Shown here: positions 33,441-42,624 of the stretch, piece by piece
Layout of the letters: every line of letters begins with the position of its first letter
Position numbering within the stretch: the first letter of the stretch is position 1
Source of the DNA: IDS-8 sp040902105
GTDB lineage: Bacteria > Pseudomonadota > Gammaproteobacteria > Steroidobacterales > Woeseiaceae
Assembly (NCBI GenBank): GCA_040902105.1
Contig: JBBDXW010000021.1
Coordinates: 116,744 to 180,743, forward strand
DNA: 64,000 nucleotides
Reading direction: 5' to 3'
Position numbers and translations under genes: made by a program
The notes under the pieces: model-generated
Told to the model about the DNA's origin: nothing
Database searches by the model: none
Seen by the model: only the letters and a program-made list of their open reading frames with translations

Positions 33441-34313
33441 TTATTCGCCGCCGTCTGACTGGTTGAGGTAGCGAAAGAATTCGTTGTCCGGTTCGATGAC
33501 GAGGATGTCGCCCGGCTGGCCCACTATTTGCCGGTATGCATCGATGCTGCGATAGAAAGTGTAGAACTCGGGATCCTTGTTATAGGCGGTAGCATAGAGG
33601 TCGGCGGCTGTGGCATCGCCCTCACCGCGAATAATCTGGCTCTGGCGATTGGCCTCCGCCAGGATGACGATTTGCTCCCGGTCGGCGCTTGCCATCCGCT
33701 CTTCCGCAATCTCGCGGCCCTCGGCCCGTCGCTGCGCCGCCACGCGCGCTCTTTCTTCGCGCATCTGCTGATACACAGAATTTCGTACGTCGTCGGGAAA
33801 TTCGACCTGTTTTACGCGAACGTCGAGCAGGTCCACGCCCAGTCCCTCCGCGGCCTCGGATGCGGAATCCAGCATGTCGCGCATGAGTTCCACGCGTTCG
33901 ACCGAAATCGCCTGCTGCACGGAGCGCTTTCCGAGCTCGGTCACAATCGCGTTGCTGACGATTTCGGATAAACGATCATTCGCGACGTTCTGGGAACCGC
34001 CGGTCGACGTGTAATAAGTCACCGCGTCCACGATGCGCCATTTGACGAAGAAGTCGACCTGCAGCGCGAGACGTTCTGCGGTAAATATGCGCTCGGGCTC
34101 ATCGCTGATGGTCAGGATACGCCTCGGGAATTTCCGCACGCTCTCGAATATCGGAATCTTGAAGTGCAAGCCCGGCTCGTAGTCCGCCTTGACGACCTGG
34201 CCCACCTGCAGCTTGATCGCCAGTTCCCGTTCGTTGACGGTAAACGCGGACAGCCCGATTGCGACCAGCACCAGGCCGGCGAGCACAAGAAAACCGAATC
34301 GCCCGTTGTTCAT
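33441..34313 (-). CDS. hflC: HflC, FtsH protease modulator subunit
   Basis: SPFH/band-7 membrane protein that forms a large HflK-HflC cage around the FtsH protease. It has 290 residues. An N-terminal helix (GFLVLAGLVLVAIGLSAFTV) is followed by VNERELAIKLQVGQVVKADY, the family start. The band-7 region contains RILTISDEPERIFTAERLAL, and the coiled-coil MREERARVAAQRRAEG precedes the C-terminus. The start overlaps the hflK stop by 4 bp (ATGA), so expression is coupled. Confidence 0.97.
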   Translation of the reverse strand: MNNGRFGFLVLAGLVLVAIGLSAFTVNERELAIKLQVGQVVKADYEPGLHFKIPIFESVRKFPRRILTISDEPERIFTAERLALQVDFFVKWRIVDAVTYYTSTGGSQNVANDRLSEIVSNAIVTELGKRSVQQAISVERVELMRDMLDSASEAAEGLGVDLLDVRVKQVEFPDDVRNSVYQQMREERARVAAQRRAEGREIAEERMASADREQIVILAEANRQSQIIRGEGDATAADLYATAYNKDPEFYTFYRSIDAYRQIVGQPGDILVIEPDNEFFRYLNQSDGGE

Positions 34314-35437
34314 TGCCTGGTCCTCCGGTCGCGCGCGGTTTCCGATTCATCAGGAGTCGTGTTGCCTTCCGACGACGTCCGTGTATCCAGAGACCGGGCG
34401 GGGTCCGTCGTCGATACGCGATTCGAGGTGCCAATGAGCTTGTCGAGCGGCAGATACAGCAGATTGCCGCTGCCGTCCGCATCGATCAGTACCTTATTGG
34501 ATTTCCGGTAGACCTCTTCCACGGCTTCGATGTACAGGCGCGCCCGGGTGACGCGCGGCGCCTGCTGGTATTCGGTCAGCAACGCTTCGAAACGCGAGGC
34601 ATCGCCTTCGGCGGCTGCGATCACGCGCTCCCGGTACGCTTCCGCTTCCTGGAGGATCCTGGCCGCCTGGCCGCGTGCCCTCGGGACCAGGTCCTGCGCG
34701 TACGTGTCCGCTTCGAGAATGTACCGATCCCTGTCGTTGCGAGACTTCTGGGTATCGTCGACGGCCGCCTGCACAGCCTGCGGATAGTCGAGGTTCTCGA
34801 GGCTGATCGACGTCACGGTAACGCCCGAGCCGTAGGTGTCCAGGGTGTTCTGCAATATCTCGCGCGTTCGCGGTGCAATCTCGTCGCGACTCTCCGTTAC
34901 CAGCACCTCGAGCGTGCTGGTGCCGACCACCTCGCGTAACGCGCTTTCCGTGACTTCCTGCACCGTTATTTCGGGATCGACCACTTCGAAGCTGAACTTG
35001 ACCGGATCCGCTCTGCGGTACTGCACCACCATTTGAATGAATACGTACGACTCGTCGGCAGTCAGGATTTCCGTTTGAAACGAGTAATTGGCGACCGCCT
35101 CGGTGTTGACGATATCCACGGTTTCGATAGGGTACGGCAGATGCCAGTGGAGCCCCGGCATCGCCGTAACCGTGTATGCGCCGAAGCGTTGCACGATGCC
35201 GCGTTCTGCTTCATCGACGCGATAAAGCCCGGTCAGGGTCCAGGCAATGACCAGCAAGGCAACCAGAATCCAGGCGCCGGATGAACCGCCGGTGGTCCGC
35301 GACGACCCCCCGCCTCTGCCGCCGAAGATTGCGCTGATCCTGCGCTGCCAGTTCTGCACGATCTTGTCGAGATCGTGCGCCTCGCCGCCGTCTTTTTTCC
35401 ACGGGTCTTTCCCGTCACCAGAATCTTTCCAGGCCAT
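34310..35437 (-). CDS. hflK: HflK, FtsH protease modulator subunit
   Basis: Partner of HflC. It has 375 residues. The N-terminus is Gly- and charge-rich (MAWKDSGDGKDPWKKDGGEA), then one membrane helix (AWILVALLVIAWTLTGLYRV) and the band-7 domain starting VDEAERGIVQRFGAYTVT. RARGQAARILQEAEAYRERV is the coiled coil. The C-terminal tail is Thr/Ser/Arg-rich and poorly conserved. It follows hflX by 8 bp and overlaps hflC by 4 bp. Confidence 0.97.
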   Translation of the reverse strand: MAWKDSGDGKDPWKKDGGEAHDLDKIVQNWQRRISAIFGGRGGGSSRTTGGSSGAWILVALLVIAWTLTGLYRVDEAERGIVQRFGAYTVTAMPGLHWHLPYPIETVDIVNTEAVANYSFQTEILTADESYVFIQMVVQYRRADPVKFSFEVVDPEITVQEVTESALREVVGTSTLEVLVTESRDEIAPRTREILQNTLDTYGSGVTVTSISLENLDYPQAVQAAVDDTQKSRNDRDRYILEADTYAQDLVPRARGQAARILQEAEAYRERVIAAAEGDASRFEALLTEYQQAPRVTRARLYIEAVEEVYRKSNKVLIDADGSGNLLYLPLDKLIGTSNRVSTTDPARSLDTRTSSEGNTTPDESETARDRRTRQ

Positions 35438-35445
35438 GCTGTTCT

Positions 35446-36765
35446 CTATCTGTGTGTTGCGGCGCCGGCGGGCCGCCCGGCCCCGGGACGCTCGAGAATG
35501 TCAGCGGGTAAGTTCTCACGTTTTACGAACCGATGAAAATCCCGCTCACCCATATTCAGTTCCAGCGTCCAGCCTCCGTCGTCGGACGGAAATTCCCGAG
35601 CGACTGCTCCCAGGTCGAACAGCAGCGCACGCTGCCGGCCCTGGTTGGGATGAAGATGCACGATGCCGCGGACTTTTGTCCGTTGCAGGCGCTCGCCGAT
35701 CGCCTCCAGTAGCAGCGGAATACCCTCGCCGGTGACGGCGGAAAGCCATATGGCCCCGCCTTTCCCCTGCTGATTGTTCGTGCGACGTGGTTGCCGCGCC
35801 AGCTTGTCGATCTTATTGTACACCCGGATCTGCGGCACCCGGTCCGCGTCGAGCTGTTTCAGAACCGTATTGACCTGGCGCACACGCTGCCAGCGATTCG
35901 GATCGCTGGCATCGATCAGGTGCAGGATCAGGTCCGCTTCACGGGTTTCCTGCAGGGTCGAACGAAACGCGGCAATCAGTTCATGCGGCAGGTCCCGCAC
36001 AAACCCTACCGTGTCCGCGAGAATGATTCGGCTCCGATCCGGCAACTCCAACCGTCGCATGGTCGGATCGAGGGTCGCAAACAGCTGATCCTCGACATAA
36101 ACGCCCGCATCGGTCAGCGCATTGAAGAGAGTGGATTTGCCGGCATTGGTGTAACCCACCACCGCGACCGTCGGAATCTCGGCTCGCAGCCTGTTCTGCC
36201 GATTCATTTCCCGCCGGCTATCGACGTTTTCCAGGCGCGCGTTCAGTTGCCGTATCCGCTTGTCGACGAGACGTCGGTCCGTCTCGAGCTGTGTTTCGCC
36301 GGGTCCCCGGAGACCGATGCCGCCTTTTTGCCGTTCCAGGTGACTCCAGCCGCGCACCAGGCGCGTTGACAGGTGGCGGAGTTGCGCCAGTTCGACTTGC
36401 AGCTTGCCTTCGAAACTTCGCGCACGTGTCGCGAAGATATCCAGGATCAGACCGCTGCGATCGAGTACGCGGCACTGCAGCGACGTTTCCAGGTTGCGTT
36501 CCTGGCTCGGACTCAAAGGTGCGCTTGAAATGACCAGCTCTGCATCATGCTCGCTGATCCGTTTTTGCAGCTCCTCGACTTTCCCCTTGCCGATGAAGAA
36601 ACGCGAATCCGGACTTTTCCGCGAGCTGACCAGCTGATCGACGACGCGGGCACCCGCCGACCTTGCAAGCTCGGCAAATTCCTCGCGTTCCAGGGTATCC
36701 GGGGCCCCACCGGGTGTCGCATGTACCAGGATGGCACGTTCGCCGCTTCGCGGTCGTTCAAACAA
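35446..36765 (-). CDS. hflX: Ribosome-associated GTPase HflX
   Basis: Obg-HflX family GTPase that splits stalled ribosomes. It has 439 residues. An N-terminal HflX domain with KGKVEELQKRISEHDAELVI is followed by the Gly-rich SHLERQKGGIGLRGPGETQL loop, then the G domain: VGYTNAGKSTLFNAL (G1), LADTVGFVRDLPHEL (G3) and VYNKIDKL (G4). It sits between hfq and hflK as in most gammaproteobacteria, but a 161-bp inverted-repeat element separates it from hfq. Confidence 0.97.
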   Translation of the reverse strand: MFERPRSGERAILVHATPGGAPDTLEREEFAELARSAGARVVDQLVSSRKSPDSRFFIGKGKVEELQKRISEHDAELVISSAPLSPSQERNLETSLQCRVLDRSGLILDIFATRARSFEGKLQVELAQLRHLSTRLVRGWSHLERQKGGIGLRGPGETQLETDRRLVDKRIRQLNARLENVDSRREMNRQNRLRAEIPTVAVVGYTNAGKSTLFNALTDAGVYVEDQLFATLDPTMRRLELPDRSRIILADTVGFVRDLPHELIAAFRSTLQETREADLILHLIDASDPNRWQRVRQVNTVLKQLDADRVPQIRVYNKIDKLARQPRRTNNQQGKGGAIWLSAVTGEGIPLLLEAIGERLQRTKVRGIVHLHPNQGRQRALLFDLGAVAREFPSDDGGWTLELNMGERDFHRFVKRENLPADILERPGAGRPAGAATHR

Positions 36766-36793
36766 TCAGGACCTCCGGGTCCGGCGACAGCTT

Positions 36794-36954
36794 AGTGCTC
36801 CGCTGCGCAATTACGGTGACGTTTCGGGCGTCGAGGCGCCCGGCCGGCAAGGCGCGACGACCGAGAATATCTGGCATATTTGAGGGAGGAGCAACGCAGC
36901 CGGCCGGGATGCATCGGCGGCCGAAACGTTGCCGTAATTGCGCAGCGGAGCACT
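36794..36954. repeat. 161-bp inverted-repeat element between hfq and hflX
   Basis: Perfect 23-bp arms at 36794-36816 (starts AGTGCTCCGCTGCGCAATTA) and 36932-36954, then GTTTCGG/CCGAAAC extends the pairing to about 34 bp. The centre is GC-rich and contains CGGCCGG and GGAGGAGCAACGCAGCC. It fills nearly all of the hfq-hflX space. No reading frame of note is inside. It resembles a miniature mobile element or a large intergenic palindrome; the type is not identified. Confidence 0.75.
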
Positions 36955-36959
36955 TAGTC

Positions 36960-37208
36960 TCAGTCGTCACTGTCTCCTGCTTCATCTTCCGGCAGAGGCA
37001 GGCGTACGTTGCGGGCCGGAACCACGGTGGAAATTGCGTGCTTGTACACCATCTGGTTGACGCTGTTCTTCAGCAGGACCACGAACTGGTCGAACGAATC
37101 GACCTGCCCCTGGAGCTTGATGCCGTTCACCAGATAGATGGATACAGGAACCTTTTCCTTTCGCAAAATATTGAGAAACGGATCCTGTAACGATTGCCCT
37201 TTTGCCAT
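36960..37208 (-). CDS. hfq: RNA chaperone Hfq
   Basis: Hexameric RNA-binding protein that pairs small RNAs with mRNAs. It has 82 residues. The Sm1 motif (GQSLQDPFLNILRKEKVPVS) and VNGIKLQGQVDSFDQFVVLL are near-identical to E. coli Hfq, and Sm2 includes YKHAISTVVPAR. A short acidic C-terminal tail (EDEAGDSDD) follows. The start has AAGGAGA 7 nt upstream. It is normally contiguous with miaA, but here 348 bp separate them. Confidence 0.98.
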   Translation of the reverse strand: MAKGQSLQDPFLNILRKEKVPVSIYLVNGIKLQGQVDSFDQFVVLLKNSVNQMVYKHAISTVVPARNVRLPLPEDEAGDSDD

Positions 37209-37556
37209 ATTGGGTCTCCTTATTCTTCTTGTTGCTCAAGTCCAGGCAATCTCATTCATGGGACACGGCCATGGGGGATCGACGATTTGGTGGCGCCGGA
37301 TGCCCATATGCCATGCCCTCGAGCCTGCGCGCCAGACGTACCGGCCACGAGCAAGCGATTGCGGCAACCCGGGTTATCGTTCCACGATCGACGCATGACT
37401 GTTTCAGTCTCAGGCATGCAATCCGGAACGAAACCGGGCGCTCGCGCGCGTTCGCAGCAGGTATCTTATCTATCTTGCAGGCTCCTTGCCCAGAGCGAAT
37501 AAAAATTCTATCACAGGTCGAGTAATGTCAACGCGGCCAATGATGCCAATGTGGCC
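37209..37556. other. 348-bp gap between miaA and hfq
   Basis: No gene-like frame is visible on either strand. The part next to hfq probably holds its promoter and leader, but I see no strong -35/-10 pair. The A/T-rich stretch near 37497-37516 lies just downstream of miaA and could be its transcript end. Confidence 0.5.
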
Positions 37557-38504
37557 TCATTCGTCCATTTGTTGCTCGACCATGGACAGTATGGTACCGA
37601 AAACCCGCGGTTCAAGTGGATTCACGGCCCGCACCCCCGGTTCGCTTCGCAGCCATGTCAACTGCCGTTTCGCGAGCTGCCGCGTGGCGGCCTGCGCCCG
37701 CTCCGCCGCCTCGGCAAGTCCGTACTCGCCATCGAGATATGACCATAACTGCCGGTAACCGACCGCTCGCATCGACGGGCTGCGGCAGGTCAGCCCCGGA
37801 CGCGCACGCAGCTGCCTGACCTCTTCGACGAAACCCTGGTCGAGCATGCGTTCGAAGCGCTGCTCGATGCGCCGATGCAGTGCCGCGCGCGGCTCGGGCA
37901 CGAGTGCAAGCTTGATGAAACGTGTTGCGCCGGCATTGCCGGAGCCGTCGTCGGCGTGCCATGCGGACAAGGGCTTGCCGCTCAGGCGGTACACCTCCAG
38001 CGCGCGCTGAATCCGCTGACGGTCGTTGACGCCGATGCGCCCGGCCGCGGCGCTGTCGACTTGCGCAAGCTTCCGGTGCATTGCCGGCCAACCCGATCGG
38101 GCGGCCTCGGCATCGAGCGCCGCGCGCAGCGCCGGATCCGCCGTCGGCAGCCGCGCAATACCGCGTGTCAGGGCGCGAAAGTACAGCATGGTGCCGCCGA
38201 CCAGGAGCGGCGTGCGGCCGGCGGCGCGACTCCGGCTTATTTCGCGGGTGGCGTCCCGCAGGAACTCGCCTGCCGAGTACGTCTCCTCCGGATCGCGGAT
38301 ATCGAGCAACGTGTGCGGAAAGCGCCGGAGCGTCTCGGCGTCCGGCTTCGCTGTTCCGATATCCATGCCGCGATAGACGAGCGCGGAATCCACGCTGATG
38401 AGGTCGACCGGCATGGCCTCGGCAAGGTTCAGAGCCAGGTCCGTTTTCCCCGCCGCCGTCGGGCCCATCAGGCATAGTGCAGGCAAATCCCGTTGCGTGG
38501 ACAT
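37557..38504 (-). CDS. miaA: tRNA dimethylallyltransferase MiaA
   Basis: Adds the isopentenyl group to A37 of tRNAs reading UNN codons. It has 315 residues. P-loop LMGPTAAGKTDLALNLAE, then ISVDSALVYRGMDIGTAKP (substrate loop), LVGGTMLYFRALTRGIARLP and the later RNA-binding VNDRQRIQRALEVYRLSGKP. CRSPSMRAVGYRQLWSYLDG and TRQLAKRQLTWLRSEPGV are near the C-terminus. It lies downstream of mutL as in E. coli, separated by 186 bp holding a REP palindrome. Confidence 0.97.
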   Translation of the reverse strand: MSTQRDLPALCLMGPTAAGKTDLALNLAEAMPVDLISVDSALVYRGMDIGTAKPDAETLRRFPHTLLDIRDPEETYSAGEFLRDATREISRSRAAGRTPLLVGGTMLYFRALTRGIARLPTADPALRAALDAEAARSGWPAMHRKLAQVDSAAAGRIGVNDRQRIQRALEVYRLSGKPLSAWHADDGSGNAGATRFIKLALVPEPRAALHRRIEQRFERMLDQGFVEEVRQLRARPGLTCRSPSMRAVGYRQLWSYLDGEYGLAEAAERAQAATRQLAKRQLTWLRSEPGVRAVNPLEPRVFGTILSMVEQQMDE

Positions 38505-38505
38505 C

Positions 38506-38540
38506 CTAGTACTCTGTCAAGGTGATATTCATGGATTCAG
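38506..38540. repeat. Dispersed 35-bp repeat, copy 1
   Basis: CTAGTACTCTGTCAAGGTGA followed by TATTCATGGATTCAG, upstream of miaA. It matches 63936-63970 at 29 of 35 positions. Read on the minus strand, both copies encode (M/I)NITL(T/V)EY and a stop, which suggests the end of a shared gene or element. Confidence 0.6.
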
Positions 38541-38592
38541 TGGGTCTGTGCCGCAACGCCGCCAGGGGCGCTGACAGGCCTGGATTCGAGCG

Positions 38593-38673
38593 CTGTAGGA
38601 GCCCGCATTGCGGGCGACCACCGCCGCCGCCGAATGCCGAAGCAGGTCGCCCGCAATGGCGGGCTCCGACAAG
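38593..38673. repeat. REP-type palindrome 2
   Basis: Left arm CTGTAGGAGCCCGCATTGCG (38593 on) and right arm GGTCGCCCGCAATGGCGGGC (38645-38673), imperfect in the outer part (TCCGAC for TCCTAC). It lies between mutL (end 38691) and miaA (start 38504). Same family as 17891-17990 and 56429-56509. Confidence 0.88.
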
Positions 38674-38690
38674 CGTCTCGGATTTACGTC

Positions 38691-40457
38691 CTACTGTCCG
38701 CGCAGAAATAGCCTGTCCAGATCCGTAAGGCTGACGGTCGTCCAGGTTGGACGGCCATGATTGCATTGATCCGATTTTTCCGTTCTCTCCATTTCGCGCA
38801 ACAAGGCATTCATCTCCGGAACGGTGAGCATTCGATTGGCGCGTACCGAATGGTGACAAGCCATCGTCGCCAGAAACTCGTGACAACTGTCTTCGACCCG
38901 GTTGCTCATGCCGGATTCCTGCAAGTCCGACAGGATATCGCGTACCAGTGCTTCCGCGTCGGACTGCTTCAGCAACGCCGGGATTTCGCGGACCACGACC
39001 GTCGTCGGCCCCGCGCGGTCCACGGCGAGGCCGAGTTTCGTGAAAATGTCACCCGCCTCCTCGGCACAAGCCGCTTCACTTTCCGTCACGGCGATCGGCA
39101 CAGGCACCAGCAGGGGCTGACGCACGATATTGTTCTTGTCGAAAGCGTTTTTGAGTTGCTCATAGACGATACGTTCATGTGCCGCATGCATGTCGATGAC
39201 GACCAGCCCGCTGGCATTCTCCGCAAGTATGTAGATTCCGGCGAGTTGGGCGATTGCGAAGCCGAGCGGCGGGACGTCGCCGTCCCCCGGATCGCGGGCC
39301 ACGGTTGCCGTGTCCGACAGAATGCGGTAGCCGGCGAAAGCCTCTCGCACGCCCGATTCGTGGCCGCGCGAAGAAAGCGTCATCGATCCCTGGTTGAAAA
39401 AAGTGTTGCTGACCGCAGCAACCGGCACGGGACCCTTGTGACTGCGGCCGGCACGGGTTTCCGTAAGAGCGTACTCGAGCGCCTGCGACACCGCCCCATG
39501 CACGCCCCGGCCGTCGCGAAAACGCAGCTCGAGCTTGGCCGGATGCGCATTGACGTCCACGAGCGCAGGATCGATGCTCAGGTAAAGGACGTATGCCGGA
39601 TAGCGGCCGTGAAACATCACGTCGCGGTAGGCGTGACGCACGGCATGACTCAAGGTCTTGTCGGAGATACTTCGTCCGTTGACGAACCAGAACTGCAGGT
39701 CGGGCTGGCTGCGGTTAAACGTCGGCAAGCCCAGCCAGCCGGATAGCGCAATGTCGCCCGGAGCGGCGGACTGCCGAGCGAGGTAGACCACTTGCGCGGC
39801 GAAAGGCTCACCGCAGATGTCGCGGATTCGCTGCAGCCGGCCGTCCTCGTTCGCGGCCGCCGTCAGTCTGAGAACGGCTCGTCCGTTCCCGGTTACCGCA
39901 AACGCGACGTCCGGGCGCGCGAGTGCGAGCCGCCGTATCCACTTGTCGATGTGCTGCTGCTCGGTGCGTTCGCTGCGCAGAAATTTCCTGCGTCCGGGCG
40001 TGTTGTAGAAAAGGTCGCGGACTTCGACCGTCGTGCCGGGTGGATGCGCGCAGGGGCCCGGCGCCTCGAGTTTGCCGTCCTTTGCCTGCACCTCCCAGGC
40101 GGAATCGGCGCCGGCCGCGCGTGAGCTCAAGGTCACCCTTGCGACGGAAGCGATACTCGGCAGTGCCTCCCCGCGGAATCCGAGCGACGCGATTGCCTCG
40201 AGATCCTCGAGCACGGAGATCTTGCTGGTCGCATGCCGCGACATGGCAAGCAACAGCTGGTCGCCGGCGATGCCGGCTCCGTCGTCGCGCACGCGGATGA
40301 GTTTGCGCCCGCCCTCCTCCAGGTCGATGAAGATCGCCTGGGCACCGGCATCGAGACTGTTTTCAACGAGTTCCTTGACCACCGACGCCGGACGTTCGAC
40401 GACTTCACCGGCGGCGATTTGGTTGACCAGGTGCTCGGGCAGCTGACGAATGGGCAT
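38691..40457 (-). CDS. mutL: DNA mismatch repair protein MutL (endonuclease type)
   Basis: GHKL ATPase that links MutS to strand incision. The start at 40457 gives MPIRQLPEHLVNQIAAGEVV, the exact E. coli-like N-terminus (588 residues); the ATG at 40490 would add 11. ATPase motifs: ENSLDAGAQ, DDGAGI, GFRGEALPSI, FYNTPGRRKFL. The C-terminal domain has DMHAAHERIVYE, which fits the endonuclease motif DQHA-x2-E-x4-E with Met for Gln, and further metal-site segments ACHHSVRANRML and CNHGRPTW. So this MutL probably nicks DNA itself, unlike that of E. coli. Confidence 0.96.
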   Translation of the reverse strand: MPIRQLPEHLVNQIAAGEVVERPASVVKELVENSLDAGAQAIFIDLEEGGRKLIRVRDDGAGIAGDQLLLAMSRHATSKISVLEDLEAIASLGFRGEALPSIASVARVTLSSRAAGADSAWEVQAKDGKLEAPGPCAHPPGTTVEVRDLFYNTPGRRKFLRSERTEQQHIDKWIRRLALARPDVAFAVTGNGRAVLRLTAAANEDGRLQRIRDICGEPFAAQVVYLARQSAAPGDIALSGWLGLPTFNRSQPDLQFWFVNGRSISDKTLSHAVRHAYRDVMFHGRYPAYVLYLSIDPALVDVNAHPAKLELRFRDGRGVHGAVSQALEYALTETRAGRSHKGPVPVAAVSNTFFNQGSMTLSSRGHESGVREAFAGYRILSDTATVARDPGDGDVPPLGFAIAQLAGIYILAENASGLVVIDMHAAHERIVYEQLKNAFDKNNIVRQPLLVPVPIAVTESEAACAEEAGDIFTKLGLAVDRAGPTTVVVREIPALLKQSDAEALVRDILSDLQESGMSNRVEDSCHEFLATMACHHSVRANRMLTVPEMNALLREMERTEKSDQCNHGRPTWTTVSLTDLDRLFLRGQ

Positions 40458-40563
40458 CGAAGTGAGTTTTGCGGCGTCGAAACGGGGCATTCTTTCAAAT
40501 GCGCCGCTGAATGTGTAGCGCGCGCAAGGCGCCGCCCCGAAAGCGCGAGTGTTGCGGGTGCGC

Positions 40564-41883
40564 TCAGGTACCTGTCAGCAGCGGGATGCTGAGGGTCTGG
40601 CCAACCTGCACCGTGTCGCCGGCCATCTTGTTTGCGGACCTGATCTCGGTCACGCTGATGTTATAGCGCTGCGCGATTTCACTCAGGGTGTCGCCGCGCG
40701 ATATGACGTACCTGACCTGTGCGGTCGGCGAAGTTCTGAGATCCATCGCAATCTGCGTATCGGGCGGCGGATTGGTGTAAAAGTAAGTGCGGATGCCGGC
40801 GAGAATCGCGTTGGCCAGGCTGTCGCGATGCGCCTCGCTCTTTAACTTGGCCTCTTCCGCCGGATTCGAAATGAATGCGGTCTCGATCAGGATGGACGGC
40901 ACATCCGGCGACTTCAAAACGATGAAGCCCGCCTGCTGCACACTCTGGCGGTGCATTGAACCGACCCTCGCCAGCTCGCCGATCACTTTTGCACCGACGT
41001 CGAGGCTCGCGCCGAGCGCCGCGTTCTGCGACAGATCGAGCAAGACGGATGCGAGCACGGCATCCTTGCCGGCGAGTGACACGCCGCCCACCAGGTCGGC
41101 AGCGTTTTCACGTTGCGCAAGCCGCATCGCCGCTTCGTCGGTCGCACCCTTCAGGGAGAGTGCGTACACGGACGCTCCCTTCGCCCGCCGGTCGTCGACG
41201 GCGTCGGCGTGAATCGAGACGAACAGATCGGCCTTGCTGCGGCGCGCGATCGCCATGCGCTCGCGATGGTCAACGTAAACGTCACGATCGCGGACAAGCA
41301 CCGCTTTCATGCCGGGTTCCTCATCGATACGGCGCGCAAGCGTTTTTGCAACCGCCAGCGCGACGTCCTTTTCGCGGGTGCTGCCGCGGCCGATTGCGCC
41401 GGGATCGTGTCCGCCGTGGCCGGGGTCGATGGCAATCACGATATCGCGGCCCGCGCGATAGCCTTCGGAGGCGCGTTTCACCGCATGCAGGCCGCCCTGA
41501 CGATGCAGGTCGATCACCAGCCTGTCGCCGTACTTGCCGTTCGGTCCTGCCGTAAAACTGCGCGAGCGCACGGCTTCGTTGAGATCGAGCACCACCCGTA
41601 ACTGGCCGTTCGAGCGTCGTCCGCTGCGAATTCCCGCCAGTGCACCGGTGCCCTTCGGCAGGTCATCGAGGGATCCCGACAGCCGGCTGTCCTTCAGGTC
41701 GACCACGAGCCGATCGGGACCGCGCAGCGTGAAGATGTTGTGCCGGGCAGGCTCGCTCAGGTCGAGAACCACCCGCGTGCGGCCGTCTTCCGACCAGACG
41801 CGAATGTCTTCGACCGTCGCGGCCTGCGTCAGCGCGGCCGACAGCAGCAGCGAAACGCAGAGAATCAGGCGGGCCCCGGACAT
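40564..41883 (-). CDS. N-acetylmuramoyl-L-alanine amidase (AmiB/AmiC-type) with LysM
   Basis: Periplasmic amidase that cuts septal peptidoglycan for daughter-cell separation. The start at 41883 gives a signal peptide MSGARLILCVSLLLSAAL with cleavage after TQA (439 residues). The AMIN domain (about 22-125) begins VEDIRVWSEDGRTRVVLDLS; the Amidase_3 domain (about 155-375) has zinc ligands in IDPGHGGHDPGAIG and VSIHADAVDDR, and ILIETAFISNPAEE near its end. A LysM domain closes the protein (YVISRGDTLSEIAQRYNI). The position tsaE-amidase-mutL is the amiB slot of E. coli. Confidence 0.95.
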   Translation of the reverse strand: MSGARLILCVSLLLSAALTQAATVEDIRVWSEDGRTRVVLDLSEPARHNIFTLRGPDRLVVDLKDSRLSGSLDDLPKGTGALAGIRSGRRSNGQLRVVLDLNEAVRSRSFTAGPNGKYGDRLVIDLHRQGGLHAVKRASEGYRAGRDIVIAIDPGHGGHDPGAIGRGSTREKDVALAVAKTLARRIDEEPGMKAVLVRDRDVYVDHRERMAIARRSKADLFVSIHADAVDDRRAKGASVYALSLKGATDEAAMRLAQRENAADLVGGVSLAGKDAVLASVLLDLSQNAALGASLDVGAKVIGELARVGSMHRQSVQQAGFIVLKSPDVPSILIETAFISNPAEEAKLKSEAHRDSLANAILAGIRTYFYTNPPPDTQIAMDLRTSPTAQVRYVISRGDTLSEIAQRYNISVTEIRSANKMAGDTVQVGQTLSIPLLTGT

Positions 41884-42090
41884 GCTCGAATGGTTGTTCC
41901 ACTTCGTCGTGATTATGTCCGCCGAGTATACAAAGCCTGACGGAAAAGCCAATATTTGTCGTTCGTTATTATGAAGATAGATTCACTAGTTAAGAATTTA
42001 CCGGACTCATTGCCGCGGACCGCCAGGGAAGCTCTGCACAAGGTGCGGAGCTTACCTGCGGGGCACGGACGCCCCGCCGCGCCCATCGCG

Positions 42091-42585
42091 CTAACGATGG
42101 AGCACTGCGGAGCCCGCCAGCAGCATTGCGGCGCGCACCTGCAGGGCGGTCATTTCGGCCTCCCGTCCGGGGCCGGAATAACTCAGGTGAATATGCAAAT
42201 CGGCGGCGCCGGTGAGGGACGGCACCCGCTCCGGCCATTCGATCAGCAGCAGGCCTTCGCGGAGGTCTGTCCAGCCAAGATAGGGCAATTCGCTCTCGTC
42301 AGTAATTCTATATAAATCCACATGATATATCGACCGGCCGGCAATTTCGTAGGGTTCGACCAGCGTATAGGTCGGACTCGGAACCGGCCCCACGTAACCC
42401 AGCGCGTGCAGCAGCGCGCGCACCAGCGTGGATTTTCCGGAGCCGAGCTCTCCCTGCAGCAGGATCATCCAGCCGGACGTGTCCGTCGGCAGTTGCGCAG
42501 CCAGGCGCTGGCCGAGCCGCTCGGTCGCCGCGAAATCGGGCAACTCGACGGTACGGCGGTGCGATCGTGTGACTTTCCGACTCAT
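42091..42585 (-). CDS. tsaE: tRNA threonylcarbamoyladenosine synthesis ATPase TsaE
   Basis: Small P-loop ATPase that, with TsaB and TsaD, forms t6A37 in tRNAs reading ANN. It has 164 residues. P-loop LQGELGSGKSTLVRALLHAL, then VPSPTYTLVEPYEI and the Walker-B-like IYHVDLYRITDESELPYLGW. LREGLLLIEWPERVPSL is conserved as well. It lies between nnr and the amidase gene, 39 bp after nnr. Confidence 0.97.
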   Translation of the reverse strand: MSRKVTRSHRRTVELPDFAATERLGQRLAAQLPTDTSGWMILLQGELGSGKSTLVRALLHALGYVGPVPSPTYTLVEPYEIAGRSIYHVDLYRITDESELPYLGWTDLREGLLLIEWPERVPSLTGAADLHIHLSYSGPGREAEMTALQVRAAMLLAGSAVLHR

Positions 42586-42624
42586 GGTTCCGGCCTTGTG
42601 GGTTTTGCCTCGAGGGCTTTGCCT

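Noticed and set aside
37612..38475. 287-residue minus-strand frame overlapping miaA
   Set aside because: Shifted-frame shadow of miaA, Arg/Ala/Gly-rich, no motif.
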